From assembly GCA_034926785.1 (NCBI GenBank), contig JAYFQU010000037.1, positions 62,001-126,000 of the forward strand: a stretch of 64,000 bases of DNA, in the 5' to 3' direction. Under the pieces are notes generated by a model. It was not told where the DNA came from and did no database searches. It worked only from the letters and a program-made list of their open reading frames with translations. The stretch's first letter is position 1. The number at the start of each line of letters is the position of its first letter. Below, in pieces: positions 43,379-53,138 of the stretch. The DNA is from UBA7703 sp034926785. GTDB taxonomy: Bacteria > Bacillota > Clostridia > Christensenellales > CAG-138. Both the position numbers and the translations under genes were made by a program.

Positions 43379-44056
43379 TCACTTTTGTTCGAATTTATAC
43401 CCTACGCCCCAAACGGTGCGAAGCTCCCATTCATGATCGTCGCCAAGCTTCTCGCGAATGCGCTTAACGTGTACATCCACCGTCCGCGAATCGCCGAAGA
43501 AGTCGAACCCCCAAACCTGCTCAAGGAGCTGCTCTCTTGTAAATACCTTTCCGGTATGGCTCGCCAGAAAATACAGGAGTTCAATCTCTTTTGGAGGCAT
43601 CTCCAGCTGGCGGCCATCGAGTGTGACGGCATAGTTTTCCAGCGAAACCGTCAGTCCCGGCAGCGCGATGGTCCGCGCGGGTTCGGCGGGTGTGCTGCGT
43701 CTGAGCACGGCCTTGATTCTCGCGATCAGCTCCTTTGCGTCAAAGGGTTTACTGATGTAGTCGTCCGCGCCGAGCTCCAAGCCCTGCACGCGGTCTCCCG
43801 TATCCCCCTTTGCCGTGAGCATGATAACCGGCGTCTCGCTCTCCATGCGGATGTCGTGCAAAACCGCCCAGCCATCGCGTCCGGGCAACATGATGTCCAG
43901 TACGACAAGCGAAGGCTTCGTCTCGTGAAACGCCGCCATAGCGGAGGTTCCGTCCGCACAGGTATACACCTGAAAGCCTGCTTTTTTGAGATAAAGTTCG
44001 ATGATAGCGAGAATATTTCTGTCGTCATCTATGACCAGAATGGTATTGTTTTCCAT
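43379..44056 (-). CDS. OmpR/PhoB-family response regulator
   Basis: 225 aa from ATG 44056 (GGAGGTGAT six bases upstream). Receiver domain with DDD (ILVIDDDRN), phospho-acceptor Asp in VVLDIMLPG, Thr in MLTAKGD and Lys in ISKPFD; C-terminal winged helix (~130-225, TREQLLEQVWGFDFFGDSRTVDVHVKRIREKL). First gene of the regulator-kinase-htrA operon. Confidence 0.95.
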   Translation of the reverse strand: MENNTILVIDDDRNILAIIELYLKKAGFQVYTCADGTSAMAAFHETKPSLVVLDIMLPGRDGWAVLHDIRMESETPVIMLTAKGDTGDRVQGLELGADDYISKPFDAKELIARIKAVLRRSTPAEPARTIALPGLTVSLENYAVTLDGRQLEMPPKEIELLYFLASHTGKVFTREQLLEQVWGFDFFGDSRTVDVHVKRIREKLGDDHEWELRTVWGVGYKFEQK

Positions 44057-44110
44057 CCGATCACCTCCGTAATTAATCAAAAACATGTGGTGAATCTCAC
44101 ATTTGGGTCA

Positions 44111-44140
44111 AGTATAGCAGAGTTTATGCCGTTTGTCCAA
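44111..44140 (-). promoter_or_regulatory. Promoter of the two-component/htrA operon
   Basis: TTGGAC (44135-44140), an 18-bp spacer and TATACT (44111-44116) on the minus strand, ~55 bases before the regulator ATG. ATGTG...CACAT just downstream (44077-44101) is a small inverted repeat and possible autoregulatory site. Confidence 0.6.
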
Positions 44141-44145
44141 CCAAG

Positions 44146-44194
44146 CAAAAAATTGTCACACAAACGCCGCAACTGTGCAAGGTTTGCGGCGCTT
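44146..44194 (-). terminator. Probable terminator after mutS2
   Basis: Minus-strand stem CGCCGCAAAC/GTTGCGGCG (one bulge), then TTTGTGTGACAATTTTTTG. The long T-run is ~9 bases from the stem, so efficiency is uncertain. Confidence 0.5.
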
Positions 44195-44229
44195 GTATAT
44201 ACCTAACTCCGGTTCATCCGGCGTTTGAT

Positions 44230-46584
44230 TCAGGACTTGAGTGTGACGACGGTGACGCCCGCATCCCCTTCTCCGTATGCGCCGATACGGTAGGACTTGA
44301 CCCGCGGGTGGTTCTTGAGATACGCCTGCACACCGGTTCTCAGCGCGCCGGTCCCCTTGCCATGCACGACGTAGAATTCGTGCACGCCCGTCATCAGCGC
44401 GTTGTCAATAAAGCGATCCAGCTCCAGGCAGGCATCGTCCACCATGCTGCCGCGCAGATCAAGCGTCAGCGCGCTCCCGCGATCCTGCGTGAGCGTCACC
44501 TTTGCGGAGGTCACCGGTTTTTTTTGTTTTTGCTCCACAGGACGAATGTCGTTCAGCGGGATACTCAGTTTCATCACCCCCGCCTGCACCAGTACCTCGC
44601 CCTTGGCGTCCGCCGCCTTAAGGACTGTCGCCTCCTGACCCAGCGTGATCAGCTTCACGCGCTCGCCGGGGTGGACGCTTGACGGGGCGATTCCCGCCGT
44701 TTCGCGCTGAACCGCCTGCTCATAGAGGCGTTCCTCCGTCTTCCTCAGCGCGTCACGAGAGGACTGCACCGCACGTTCGAGCTGTTTTTGGTCGATCTTC
44801 TCAATGGAGCGCAGCTGGACAATCAGCTTCTCCATATCCTGCCGTGTTTCCTGAACCATTCTCCGCGCGTCTTCCCGCGCTTTCTGGCGAAGCAAGGTCT
44901 TCTCGTCCTCCAGCTTCTTTTTCTCCTTCTCCAGATCGGTCTTGATCTTCTCGGTTTCTATCCGAAGCCGATAGATTTCCTCCTTGTCGTTCTCCGCGCT
45001 GCGCCGCGCCTGCTCCGCCTCCGAAAGTACGGTTTCAAACGCAACATCCTTCTTCTGCAGAAAGTCCTGTGCGCGGGAGATTACCTCTTCGCCGAGCCCC
45101 AGTCGTTTGGAGATCTCAAACGCGTTGCTCTTGCCCGGGATGCCGATAAAGAGCCGATAGGTCGGGCAGAGCCGATCCACGTCGAACTCCATCGATGCGT
45201 TCTGCATGCCCGCGTGCATGAGGGCAAATGCCTTGATCTCGCTGTAATGCGTCGTGGCGACGGTCAGCGTTTTTCTTTCGTATAGATTCTCCAAAATCGC
45301 CTGCGCCAGCGCCGCGCCCTCGACGGGATCCGTGCCCGCGCCGAGCTCGTCCAGCAATACGAGGGAGCGCTCGTCCGCCTCAGCCAGGATGCGTACCGTA
45401 TTCGTCATATGTGACGAGAAGGTGGAGAGCGACTGCTCGATGGACTGCTCGTCTCCGATATCGGCAAATACGGAGTCAAACGTGGAAAGCTCCGTCCCCT
45501 CGTCCGCAGGGATAAACATCCCGCTCATCGCCATGATCGAAAACAGGCCGACCGTCTTTAATGTAACGGTTTTTCCGCCTGTATTCGGCCCCGTGATGAT
45601 CAGCGTGCGGAAGGTTTCCCCCAGCCAGATGTCAACGGGTACCACCCTGTCCTTTGGAATCAACGGATGTCTTCCGCGAATCACGCGGATACAGCCATTC
45701 TCGTTCATCTTGGGACGCACCGCCCGTTGATCCCGCGCCATCACCGCGCGCGCAAAGATGACATCCAGCGCGCCCATGATATTGCAGCTCGCGTGAATCT
45801 CGTCCGCAAACGGCGCAATGAGCGCCGTGAGGCCGGATAGAATCCGCTCGATTTCGTTTTTTTCCTCGATCAGCAGACGCTTGTTTTCATTGCCAAGTTC
45901 CACCACAACGGCAGGTTCGATGAACAGCGTCGCTCCGCTGCTGCTCTGGTCGTGTACGAGGCCCGGCACCTGTGAGCGGCACTCGGCTTTGACGGGCAGC
46001 ACATACCGCCCGTTTCGAATCGTAATGACCGCCTCCTGGAGATATTTCTGTGTGGTTGCGCTCTTGAGCATGTTGTTGAGCTTTTCACGCACGCGTTCGC
46101 CGACGATTTTCATCTGCCTTCGAATGCGGCCGAGTTCCGGCGAGGCGTTATCCGCTATCTCATCTTCTCCGAGGATGCAGCGGGCAACCTCCTCCTCAAC
46201 CGAACGATGCGAGGTCAGCCGGTTAGCCAAGTTGCAGAGCAGGCTGTTTTCGTCCCCCGCCTGAAGAATTTCCTTTGCCTCGCGGGAGGCGCGCATCGCC
46301 GCGGTGATGGACAGGAGTTCCCGCGTGCTTAAAAAGAGCGCCGCATGCATCCGCCCAACCATCTCGCGCACATCCGGAAATCCGGTGATCGGCGTTCTGC
46401 CGGTTCGGGTATAGATGCTCTCCGCCTCCCAGGTTTGTTCCTGCAGCGTTTCCGCCTCCTTCAGGCTCACGGCGGGGCGCAGTTTGTCTGCAAACTCCAG
46501 TCCAATCTCCGAAGCGAGATGCTGTTTTAAGAGTTGTAGTATCTTGTCAAACTCCAGCGTTACAAATGTTTTTTCCTGTATCAT
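44230..46584 (-). CDS. mutS2: Endonuclease MutS2 (Smr domain)
   Basis: 784 aa from ATG 46584, close behind a GGGGGG site. MutS-like core and ATPase domain with Walker A GPNTGGKTVTLKT (~335), then a long Lys/Glu coiled coil (~520-630) and a C-terminal Smr nuclease domain with LDLRG and the VVHGKGTGALR loop. MutS2 suppresses homologous recombination and in B. subtilis also splits collided ribosomes; it does not do mismatch repair. Confidence 0.96.
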   Translation of the reverse strand: MIQEKTFVTLEFDKILQLLKQHLASEIGLEFADKLRPAVSLKEAETLQEQTWEAESIYTRTGRTPITGFPDVREMVGRMHAALFLSTRELLSITAAMRASREAKEILQAGDENSLLCNLANRLTSHRSVEEEVARCILGEDEIADNASPELGRIRRQMKIVGERVREKLNNMLKSATTQKYLQEAVITIRNGRYVLPVKAECRSQVPGLVHDQSSSGATLFIEPAVVVELGNENKRLLIEEKNEIERILSGLTALIAPFADEIHASCNIMGALDVIFARAVMARDQRAVRPKMNENGCIRVIRGRHPLIPKDRVVPVDIWLGETFRTLIITGPNTGGKTVTLKTVGLFSIMAMSGMFIPADEGTELSTFDSVFADIGDEQSIEQSLSTFSSHMTNTVRILAEADERSLVLLDELGAGTDPVEGAALAQAILENLYERKTLTVATTHYSEIKAFALMHAGMQNASMEFDVDRLCPTYRLFIGIPGKSNAFEISKRLGLGEEVISRAQDFLQKKDVAFETVLSEAEQARRSAENDKEEIYRLRIETEKIKTDLEKEKKKLEDEKTLLRQKAREDARRMVQETRQDMEKLIVQLRSIEKIDQKQLERAVQSSRDALRKTEERLYEQAVQRETAGIAPSSVHPGERVKLITLGQEATVLKAADAKGEVLVQAGVMKLSIPLNDIRPVEQKQKKPVTSAKVTLTQDRGSALTLDLRGSMVDDACLELDRFIDNALMTGVHEFYVVHGKGTGALRTGVQAYLKNHPRVKSYRIGAYGEGDAGVTVVTLKS

Positions 46585-46681
46585 AAGCCCCCCAATACAG
46601 AAGTCGGTTCCGCACCATGCAAAATACTGCGCGTCAAGGATCAACAGGGATTTCTGTTAGCCATATTCCACAAAAACAGAA

Positions 46682-46713
46682 GAAAAGCCCCGTCTCGATC
46701 TTCGTGACGGGGC
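46682..46713 (-). terminator. Terminator after the aminotransferase gene
   Basis: Minus-strand 8-bp stem GCCCCGTC/GACGGGGC with an 11-base loop, followed by TTTTCTTC. It separates the aminotransferase from mutS2. Confidence 0.8.
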
Positions 46714-46728
46714 AAAATCAGCTTCGGT

Positions 46729-47907
46729 TCAGCGAATTTCTCTGAAATATTCGCCAATGCGCAGCATCGCCTGCTCAATATGTTCCATCGAGGTAGCGTA
46801 GCAGCACCGAATATGCCCCTCTCCCGCCGCGCCAAACGCGCTGCCGGGGACAGTGACCACCTTCTTGCTCGCGAGCAGACCATCGCAGAACGCCTCGCTT
46901 TTCATCCCGGTCGAGCGAATCGACGGGAAAACATAGAAGGCGCCCTCCGGCTCGTTGCATTCCAAGCCATAGGAATTGAACGCGTCGATGATATATCGGC
47001 GGCGCGATTCGTATTCGTCAATCATATAGCGTGTGTCGGCGAAGCCGTCTTCAAAGCCCTGCTCCAGCGCGGCAATGCCTGCCCACTGCGCCGGCGTCGG
47101 TGCGCAGAGCATCATAAGCTGATGCACTTTGCGCATCGCGGCGATGAGATCCAGCGGGCCGGCTGCGTAGCCAAGACGCCAGCCGGTCATGGAAAACGCC
47201 TTGCTAAAGCCATTGAGCACAATGGTGCGTTCCCGCATGCCCGGCAGCGCGGCAAACGACACATGATGCTTGCCATTGAAGGTCAGTTCGGCATAGATCT
47301 CGTCGGTGATGACGAGGATGTCCGTACCGCGCACAATATCCGCAATCGCTTCCAAATCGCTCTGTTCCATGATTGCGCCTGTCGGATTGGTCGGAAACGC
47401 GAGCAGAATCGCCTTCGTTTTGGGCGTGATGGCGGCCTTGACCACATCCGCCGTGAGGCGGAAACGGTTTTCGTGTTTGGTAAGCACACCGACGGCCTTG
47501 CCGCCCGCAAGCTCGATTGCCGGCACATAGGAAACATAGCAAGGTTCGTGATAGATAACCTCGTCGCCGGGGTTCAGGATTGCGCGCATCGCAAGATCAA
47601 TCGCTTGGCTTGCGCCAACGGTAATTAAAACATTGTCAATGGACTCATAGCCGGAAATATGGTATTTCTCGTCTAAAAAACGGAGGATGAGCTCTCGCAA
47701 ATGCGGATCGCCAGAGTTGGATGAATAGGGAACACGCTCATTTTTCAGGCGCTCCGCAACGAACTTGCGGATGCGTTCCGGTGTTGGAAAGTCCGGCTCG
47801 CCAACGCCAAGGCTGATATGCGTATCATCCAGCAGGTCAAAATATTTCCGGATACCCGAAGGCGGAATGCGTTTTACACAGTTTGAAAGCAACCCTTGAT
47901 AATCCAT
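46729..47907 (-). CDS. PLP-dependent class I aminotransferase (PatA/aromatic-type)
   Basis: 392 aa from ATG 47907; the alternative start two codons earlier is a GTG. Fold-type I motifs are present: ISLGVGEPDFPTPE near the N-terminus, AFPTNPTGAIM, DEIYAEL and the PLP lysine in LNGFSKAFSMTGWRLGY. The family includes aromatic and N-acetyl-diaminopimelate aminotransferases; since dapL is present, a DAP role is less needed, but substrate cannot be read from sequence. Confidence 0.92.
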   Translation of the reverse strand: MDYQGLLSNCVKRIPPSGIRKYFDLLDDTHISLGVGEPDFPTPERIRKFVAERLKNERVPYSSNSGDPHLRELILRFLDEKYHISGYESIDNVLITVGASQAIDLAMRAILNPGDEVIYHEPCYVSYVPAIELAGGKAVGVLTKHENRFRLTADVVKAAITPKTKAILLAFPTNPTGAIMEQSDLEAIADIVRGTDILVITDEIYAELTFNGKHHVSFAALPGMRERTIVLNGFSKAFSMTGWRLGYAAGPLDLIAAMRKVHQLMMLCAPTPAQWAGIAALEQGFEDGFADTRYMIDEYESRRRYIIDAFNSYGLECNEPEGAFYVFPSIRSTGMKSEAFCDGLLASKKVVTVPGSAFGAAGEGHIRCCYATSMEHIEQAMLRIGEYFREIR

Positions 47908-47937
47908 AAACACGTCCTATTTTGCGAAAGTATTGAT

Positions 47938-47966
47938 ACTATAACATGAACGAGAATTGCCGTCAA
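47938..47966 (-). promoter_or_regulatory. Promoter of the aminotransferase gene
   Basis: TTGACG (47961-47966), a 17-bp spacer and TATAGT (47938-47943), with a TGT extension of the -10, on the minus strand. About 30 bases before the ATG. Confidence 0.75.
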
Positions 47967-48021
47967 ACAGATTATGAGTGCCGGAAAAAGATTCGAAGCG
48001 AAAAGTTTGCTGTAAAAAGCG

Positions 48022-50028
48022 CTAGTTCATTGCTATGTTGCCCAGTATGCTGCCAAAGCGTTCGCTTGCGAGTTCAATCAGTCGCGCGCTCTCCTCGCCG
48101 GGCGCTTCCAGAATCTCCCTCGCCGCCCGAGAAGCCTGCTCCAGCAGCTTTGCGTCCAACGCGCCGGCTAGAAGCCCCTCCGCCCCGTCGCCATGCTGCC
48201 GGGTTCCGATGAAATCACCCGGCCCGCGCAGCAGTAAGTCCTTCTGCGCAATCTCAAATCCGTCGCTGGTGCGCGTCATGGTGAGCAAGCGCTCATTTTC
48301 CAGCTCGCTCTGCACGCCATAAAGCAGGAAGCAATACGCCTGTTTTGTGCTCCTGCCCACGCGACCCCTGAGCTGATGCAGTTGTGATAACCCGAACCGT
48401 TCGGCTCCCTCAATTGCCATAATGCAGGCATTTGGCACATGCACGCCGACCTCGATGACCGTGGTGGTGATCAGCGCATCGATCTCCCCCGCGCGAAACG
48501 CGCGCATAACTGCGTCCTTCTCCGCTTCCTTCATGCGCCCGTGCAGCTTATTGATGCGCACCTGCGGTATCTTCTGTTTGAGCTCCGCATACAGCGCGTC
48601 CACACTCGGACATTCCACGGTCTCGCTTTCTTCTATAACCGGACAGACGATATAGCTCTGCACGCCCTCCTTGGCCTGTTTTGCGATATATCGATACATA
48701 TCCTCCCGCTTTTCAGCGGGGATCACGCTCGTCTTAACCGGTTTTCGGCCCGGCGGCAGCTCATCGATCACGGAGATATCCAGGTCGCCATAAAGAATCA
48801 GCGCGAGCGTACGTGGAATCGGCGTCGCGCTCATAACAATCATATCCGGGCGCATGCCTTTTTCGAGAATAGCCGCGCGCTGACGCACACCAAAGCGATG
48901 CTGCTCATCCGTCACGATGCACCCAAGGTCATTGAACCGAACATCTTCGGAGAGAAGGGCATGCGTACCCGTGATAAAGAGCGCGCTGCCGTTTGCAATT
49001 TTCCTCAATACTTCGTCGCGCTGCGCCTTCTTCATGCCGCCTTTGAGCAACACGACCGCATCGCCAAAGATTTCACAAAGATTGAGATAGTGCTGCTCCG
49101 CCAATATCTCAGTAGGCGCCAGCAGCACGCCCTGCTTGCCGTTCGCGGCTGCAACACAGAGGGCAAACATGGCAACCGCCGTCTTGCCCGAACCGACATC
49201 GCCCTGCAGCAGCCGGTTCATCGGCACCGGCTTTTGCATATCGCTCTCAATTTCGGAGATCACGCGGCGCTGCGCCTGCGTAAGCTGGAATTTCAGCTTT
49301 TGTTCGAATTTTCGAAGAACGCCGCTGGTGTCAAATGCAAACCCGTTCTGGCGCAGCCGTTCCGACTTTTGGAGTTCTACGATGATAAAGTATAGCAGCG
49401 TCTGCTCAAAATCCAGCCGTTTTCGAGCCAGCTCCAGCGCTTCCCTGCTGAAGGGAAAGTGCGCGTGCCGAAGCGCGAGCGCGAGCGGCACCAACGCATA
49501 CCGCTCCTGAATCGTCCTGGGCAGCGAATCGGGGATTTGGTCCCACACGCTCTCCAGTGCGGCGAGCATACTGTCCCGCCAGGCGCGCTGGTTAACGCCT
49601 TTGATCGTGGAATACACCGGCACAATACCGGGGAGAGCCTGGGAAAGCGATGGATTGAGCAGCGAGACTCCGTTTTTCTTGAGCACGCGCCCGCAGGCAT
49701 AGACGATCTCTCCGTTTTTCAGCTGTCCGCTGCGGTAGGGTTGATTAAACCACTTGAGCGAAATCTTGCCCGTTTCATCCTGTGCCTGTACCGAGAGCAT
49801 GGTCATTCCTTTTTTTCGAAAGAACCTTGTCTGACCGCAAATACGAATTTGCAAAGCGGCGCTTTGCCCATTGGAAAGCTGAGCAATCGGCGTCGCTTTA
49901 GAATAGTCCAGATAGTCCCGCGGCAGGCGAAAGAGCAGATCGCGCACACAGAACACGCCAAGCTGCCCAAACAGCTCCGCGCGTTTGGGCCCGATCCCTT
50001 TTACGCTTGTCAGCGGCGAATCCAGCAT
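48022..50028 (-). CDS. recG: ATP-dependent DNA helicase RecG
   Basis: 668 aa. The N-terminal wedge/OB domain (LTSVKGIGPKRAELF...) is followed by a superfamily 2 helicase core: Walker A GDVGSGKTAVAM (~278), DEQH box in VTDEQHRFGVRQR, motif VI QLRGRVGRS. RecG remodels stalled forks and branch-migrates junctions. AGGAG stands six bases before the ATG. The order yloU-fakA-recG matches B. subtilis, without the sdaA genes found there between them. Confidence 0.97.
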   Translation of the reverse strand: MLDSPLTSVKGIGPKRAELFGQLGVFCVRDLLFRLPRDYLDYSKATPIAQLSNGQSAALQIRICGQTRFFRKKGMTMLSVQAQDETGKISLKWFNQPYRSGQLKNGEIVYACGRVLKKNGVSLLNPSLSQALPGIVPVYSTIKGVNQRAWRDSMLAALESVWDQIPDSLPRTIQERYALVPLALALRHAHFPFSREALELARKRLDFEQTLLYFIIVELQKSERLRQNGFAFDTSGVLRKFEQKLKFQLTQAQRRVISEIESDMQKPVPMNRLLQGDVGSGKTAVAMFALCVAAANGKQGVLLAPTEILAEQHYLNLCEIFGDAVVLLKGGMKKAQRDEVLRKIANGSALFITGTHALLSEDVRFNDLGCIVTDEQHRFGVRQRAAILEKGMRPDMIVMSATPIPRTLALILYGDLDISVIDELPPGRKPVKTSVIPAEKREDMYRYIAKQAKEGVQSYIVCPVIEESETVECPSVDALYAELKQKIPQVRINKLHGRMKEAEKDAVMRAFRAGEIDALITTTVIEVGVHVPNACIMAIEGAERFGLSQLHQLRGRVGRSTKQAYCFLLYGVQSELENERLLTMTRTSDGFEIAQKDLLLRGPGDFIGTRQHGDGAEGLLAGALDAKLLEQASRAAREILEAPGEESARLIELASERFGSILGNIAMN

Positions 50029-50081
50029 AGTGTCTCCTGTTAGCCCGCTTGCGATCTGCAGCGGCTTTTAATCGCTATTTG

Positions 50082-50119
50082 AAAAAACCGACGGCGGAAA
50101 CACGTCGTTCCGTCGCCGG
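50082..50119 (-). terminator. Terminator after fakA
   Basis: Minus-strand ~12-bp stem (50108-50119 with 50088-50099, one mismatch and one G-U) followed by TTTTTTC, 28 bases past the fakA stop. recG must then rely on read-through or its own promoter. Confidence 0.75.
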
Positions 50120-50146
50120 CTGCAATGTTTTTTTCTCCCGCGTGGG

Positions 50147-51790
50147 TTACTGCACCGCGATATAGTAGTAGTAGAGCGGCTGGCCGCCGGCAAGTACCAT
50201 AAACTCTGCGTCCGCAAACTCCGTCTGGAGTTTGTCCGCAATCGCCTGTGCGTTTTCCTCCGTCTGCCCCTCGCCAAAATACAGCGTTACGGTGCAGGCC
50301 TCGTCCCCGTGTTCCGCAATCATCTTGCGCACGAGCGCCATGGTCGCTTCTTCCACGCTCGCGCCCGAAACAGATAGATGGTTGTTGATGAGACCGATTA
50401 TGTCGCCCTTCTTGACAGCGTTGCCGTCAAACTTGGTGTCACGAACGGCATAGGTAACCGCGCCGCTGATGACCTCCGCAATCGTGCCCTTCATCGCCTG
50501 TTCATTTTCGGCAATCGTAGCATCCTTTGAATATGCCATGCAGGCTGCGATCCCCTGCGGAATCGTCTTGGTCGGAATCAGCACAACTCCCTTTTGCGTC
50601 AGCTCGCTTGCCTGCTGCGCCGCGAGAATGATATTGGAATTATTCGGCAGGACAAATACGTTCCGCGCGTTAATCTTGTTGATGGCGGCGGCGATGGATT
50701 CGATGCTCGGATTCATCGTCTGCCCGCCGGAGATCAGCGCATCCACCGCCAGCGCTTTAAAGAGTTCGTCAATGCCCTCTCCCGTGCTGACGGCGAGAAG
50801 ACCGAATTCCTTTTCGTTGCGCTTGCGCTCCGCCATGAGTTCGCGGTTCTGTTCGCGCATATTCTCGATTTTGAGCTTGTCCAGCTCTCCCAGGCGCAAC
50901 GCCATCTGCAGCACCTTGCCCGGCGAGTTGGAGTGGACATGCACCTTGATCATATCTGCATCGTTCGCAACGACGACGGAATCCCCAAGCCGCTCCAGAT
51001 GATTGCGGAAGCTCTCGATTTCCTTTTCATCGGTCTCCGGTGAGAGATGAACGATAAAAAATTCCGTACAATAGCCATATACGATATTTTCACCGGAGAA
51101 ACTATCCAGATTTGCGCTCTCCTGGATCGGCTGCGCAGGAAGAAGCTCTTCATAGCTTTCAATCTCCTCGCCGTCCAGCGAGAGCTTAAAGCCCTTGTAG
51201 ATGGTGAGCAACCCCTTGCCGCCGGAGTCCACAACGCCTGCTTCTTTGAGTACAGGCAGCAGATTTGGCGTGTCGGCAAGCGCTTTTTCGCCGCTTACGA
51301 GCATTTCATCCATGAGGCGGTAGACATTTGCCCCTTGCTCCTGCAGGGCGGCGACGTTCTCCGCAATCACGCGCGAAACGGTTAGAATCGTACCTTCCTT
51401 GGGCTTCATGACGGCCTTGTAAGCCGCCTCGCTGCCCTTTGTCAGCGCCGCGGAAAGCAGCGCCGCATCCACAAACTCCGCGCCTTTAAACGCGCGTGAA
51501 AAACCACGGAACAACTGGGAAAGGATAACGCCGGAGTTTCCGCGCGCGCCCTTGAGCGCGCCCATGCTCAGCGCGTCCGCAACCTGTGTGACATTTGCAT
51601 GCTCCGGCAAGGCGCGAATCTCATGCACCGCGCTCTGCATGGTCATAGACATATTGGTTCCCGTGTCGCCATCGGGGACAGGGAAAACATTCAAAGCATC
51701 AATCGCTGCTTTGTTCTTTTCCAGCAGCGCCGCGCCAGCGATAATCATATCGCGCAGCTGTGCGCCGCCGATCTTCATATTTTTATCCAA
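50147..51790 (-). CDS. fakA: Fatty acid kinase catalytic subunit (FakA / YloV, DhaL domain)
   Basis: 547 aa. The N-terminal DhaL ATP-binding domain has NVFPVPDGDTGTNMS with Asp ligands for Mg-ATP and GARGNSGVILSQLFRG; a middle domain and a DegV-like C-terminal domain follow. FakA phosphorylates fatty acids held by FakB proteins so that exogenous lipid can enter phospholipid synthesis. I choose TTG 51790: GGAGGG (51795-51800) is four bases upstream, while the ATG at 51778 is 16 bases away. Confidence 0.92.
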   Translation of the reverse strand: MDKNMKIGGAQLRDMIIAGAALLEKNKAAIDALNVFPVPDGDTGTNMSMTMQSAVHEIRALPEHANVTQVADALSMGALKGARGNSGVILSQLFRGFSRAFKGAEFVDAALLSAALTKGSEAAYKAVMKPKEGTILTVSRVIAENVAALQEQGANVYRLMDEMLVSGEKALADTPNLLPVLKEAGVVDSGGKGLLTIYKGFKLSLDGEEIESYEELLPAQPIQESANLDSFSGENIVYGYCTEFFIVHLSPETDEKEIESFRNHLERLGDSVVVANDADMIKVHVHSNSPGKVLQMALRLGELDKLKIENMREQNRELMAERKRNEKEFGLLAVSTGEGIDELFKALAVDALISGGQTMNPSIESIAAAINKINARNVFVLPNNSNIILAAQQASELTQKGVVLIPTKTIPQGIAACMAYSKDATIAENEQAMKGTIAEVISGAVTYAVRDTKFDGNAVKKGDIIGLINNHLSVSGASVEEATMALVRKMIAEHGDEACTVTLYFGEGQTEENAQAIADKLQTEFADAEFMVLAGGQPLYYYYIAVQ

Positions 51791-51830
51791 TTTACCCTCC
51801 GAATGTTCGGATCCCAAGAGCCGAACTGCG

Positions 51831-52184
51831 TTATACGCGAATGTTTTCGACGTGGACGTTGACGGCGCGAACCGTTACCCCCGTCATCTCTTCCACCCGA
51901 TACTTCACGTTGCTCTTGGCATTTTGCGCCACCGCGGGCAACGATACTCCATACTCGAGCGTGACATACAAATCAATGTCGATCACGTCGGGTGAAATGA
52001 TCGTAACCTTGACGCCGCGGCGCATGTTATCTTTTCCGAACAGCTCAACAAACGAGTCGCTCGCTTTTTTTGCGTTCATGCCGACGATGCCGACATTTTC
52101 CACAGCCGCATAACCGGCGATGCTTGCGATCAGGTCGTCCGCAATCGTAATTTTTCCCAGGGTTGTAGACATTTCCGCTGCCAT
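51831..52184 (-). CDS. Asp23/Gls24-family envelope-stress protein (YloU-like)
   Basis: 117 aa. Asp23 domain: GKITIADDLIASIAGYAAVENVGIVGM and a VRAVNVHVENIRV end. Members associate with the membrane and wall-stress responses, and YloU is regularly the neighbour of fakA. GGAGG eight bases before the ATG. First gene of yloU-fakA. Confidence 0.93.
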   Translation of the reverse strand: MAAEMSTTLGKITIADDLIASIAGYAAVENVGIVGMNAKKASDSFVELFGKDNMRRGVKVTIISPDVIDIDLYVTLEYGVSLPAVAQNAKSNVKYRVEEMTGVTVRAVNVHVENIRV

Positions 52185-52214
52185 AAGTTACGCCTCCTTT
52201 TTCGATAGTTCTAT

Positions 52215-52242
52215 TTTATACCATGCGATCATTTTCCCGCAA
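52215..52242 (-). promoter_or_regulatory. Promoter of the yloU-fakA operon
   Basis: TTGCGG (52237-52242), a 16-bp spacer and TATAAA (52215-52220; or TAAAAT two bases on with 18 bp), minus strand, ~30 bases before the ATG. The rest of 52243-52319 holds CTCTGCG...CGCAGAG arms ~50 bases apart but no U-run. Confidence 0.55.
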
Positions 52243-52319
52243 CCGCGTAACCAGCCCTCTGCGAGATTGCGCAAGGCGTTGTTGTAGCCAATCTGTGAAC
52301 ATCCTGCGGCGCGCAGAGA

Positions 52320-53063
52320 CTACTCCTCTTCATCCTCGGGCAGAACGCCGTTGTGATAGTAGTCCTGAACGTCGTCGTTATCATCCAAGCGTTCGAGAAA
52401 CTTGAGCACTTTATCCACCGTTTCAGCGTCGTTGATGCTGACGGTATTCTGGGGGATCATCTGTACTTCGGCTGAGATAAACTCATACCCCGCAGCCTCC
52501 AGCGCCTCTCGCACAACGGAGAATCCGTTCGGATCGGTGTAGATTTCAAATGCGTCATCCTGCGCAACAAAATCCGCCGCGCCCGCGTCGAGCGCCTGCA
52601 TCATGACCTCGTCTTCGTCCATCAGCGCGGTGCGCTCGATGACGATGACGCCTTTCTTATCAAACATCCAACCGACACAGCCGCTGTTGCCGAGGTTCCC
52701 GCCGCTTTTATCAAAAATATGGCGCATCTCCGCAGCCGTACGGTTGCGGTTGTCGGTAACCACCTCAACAATGATGGCGGTGTTGCCCGGGCCATAACCC
52801 TCGTAAACGATTTCTTCGTAGTTAACAGAAGCCCCCTCTCCCGCAGCCTTTTTGATGGAGCGGGAAATATTGTCGTTCGGCATGTTGTTTGCCTTGGCTT
52901 TGGCGATAACGTCGCGCAGTTTGTTGTTATTTGCCGGGTCGGCGCCGCCTTCTTTAACCGCGATGGCAATCTCTCTGCCGATCTTTGTAAAGATTTTCCC
53001 ACGCTGGGAATCGGTCTTTTCCTTTTTATTTTTAATGTTTGCCCACTTGGAATGTCCTGACAT
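52320..53063 (-). CDS. yebC: YebC/PmpR-family protein
   Basis: 247 aa from ATG 53063 (AGGAGG four bases upstream). Starts MSGHSKWANIKNKKEKTDSQRGKIF, the family hallmark. Long treated as a transcription regulator, YebC proteins are now also linked to relief of ribosome stalling at proline runs. Pro-rich envelope proteins in this window would be plausible clients, but that is inference. Follows the uracil-DNA glycosylase gene by 75 bases. Confidence 0.95.
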   Translation of the reverse strand: MSGHSKWANIKNKKEKTDSQRGKIFTKIGREIAIAVKEGGADPANNNKLRDVIAKAKANNMPNDNISRSIKKAAGEGASVNYEEIVYEGYGPGNTAIIVEVVTDNRNRTAAEMRHIFDKSGGNLGNSGCVGWMFDKKGVIVIERTALMDEDEVMMQALDAGAADFVAQDDAFEIYTDPNGFSVVREALEAAGYEFISAEVQMIPQNTVSINDAETVDKVLKFLERLDDNDDVQDYYHNGVLPEDEEE

Positions 53064-53138
53064 AAGTCCTCCTGTTTGCCCTTCCCATATTTTAATGACG
53101 CCGCCCAAATCTCTGGCAGCATCGAATGTTAAGCCGGT

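Noticed and set aside
52185..52319. Search for rpmB (bL28), which flanks yloU in Bacillus
   Set aside because: The 135-base gap is too short and no bL28 sequence is seen on either strand.
52256..52319. Terminator formed by CTCTGCG and CGCAGAG after yebC
   Set aside because: The arms are about 50 bases apart and there is no U-run; it may pair but does not look like an intrinsic terminator.
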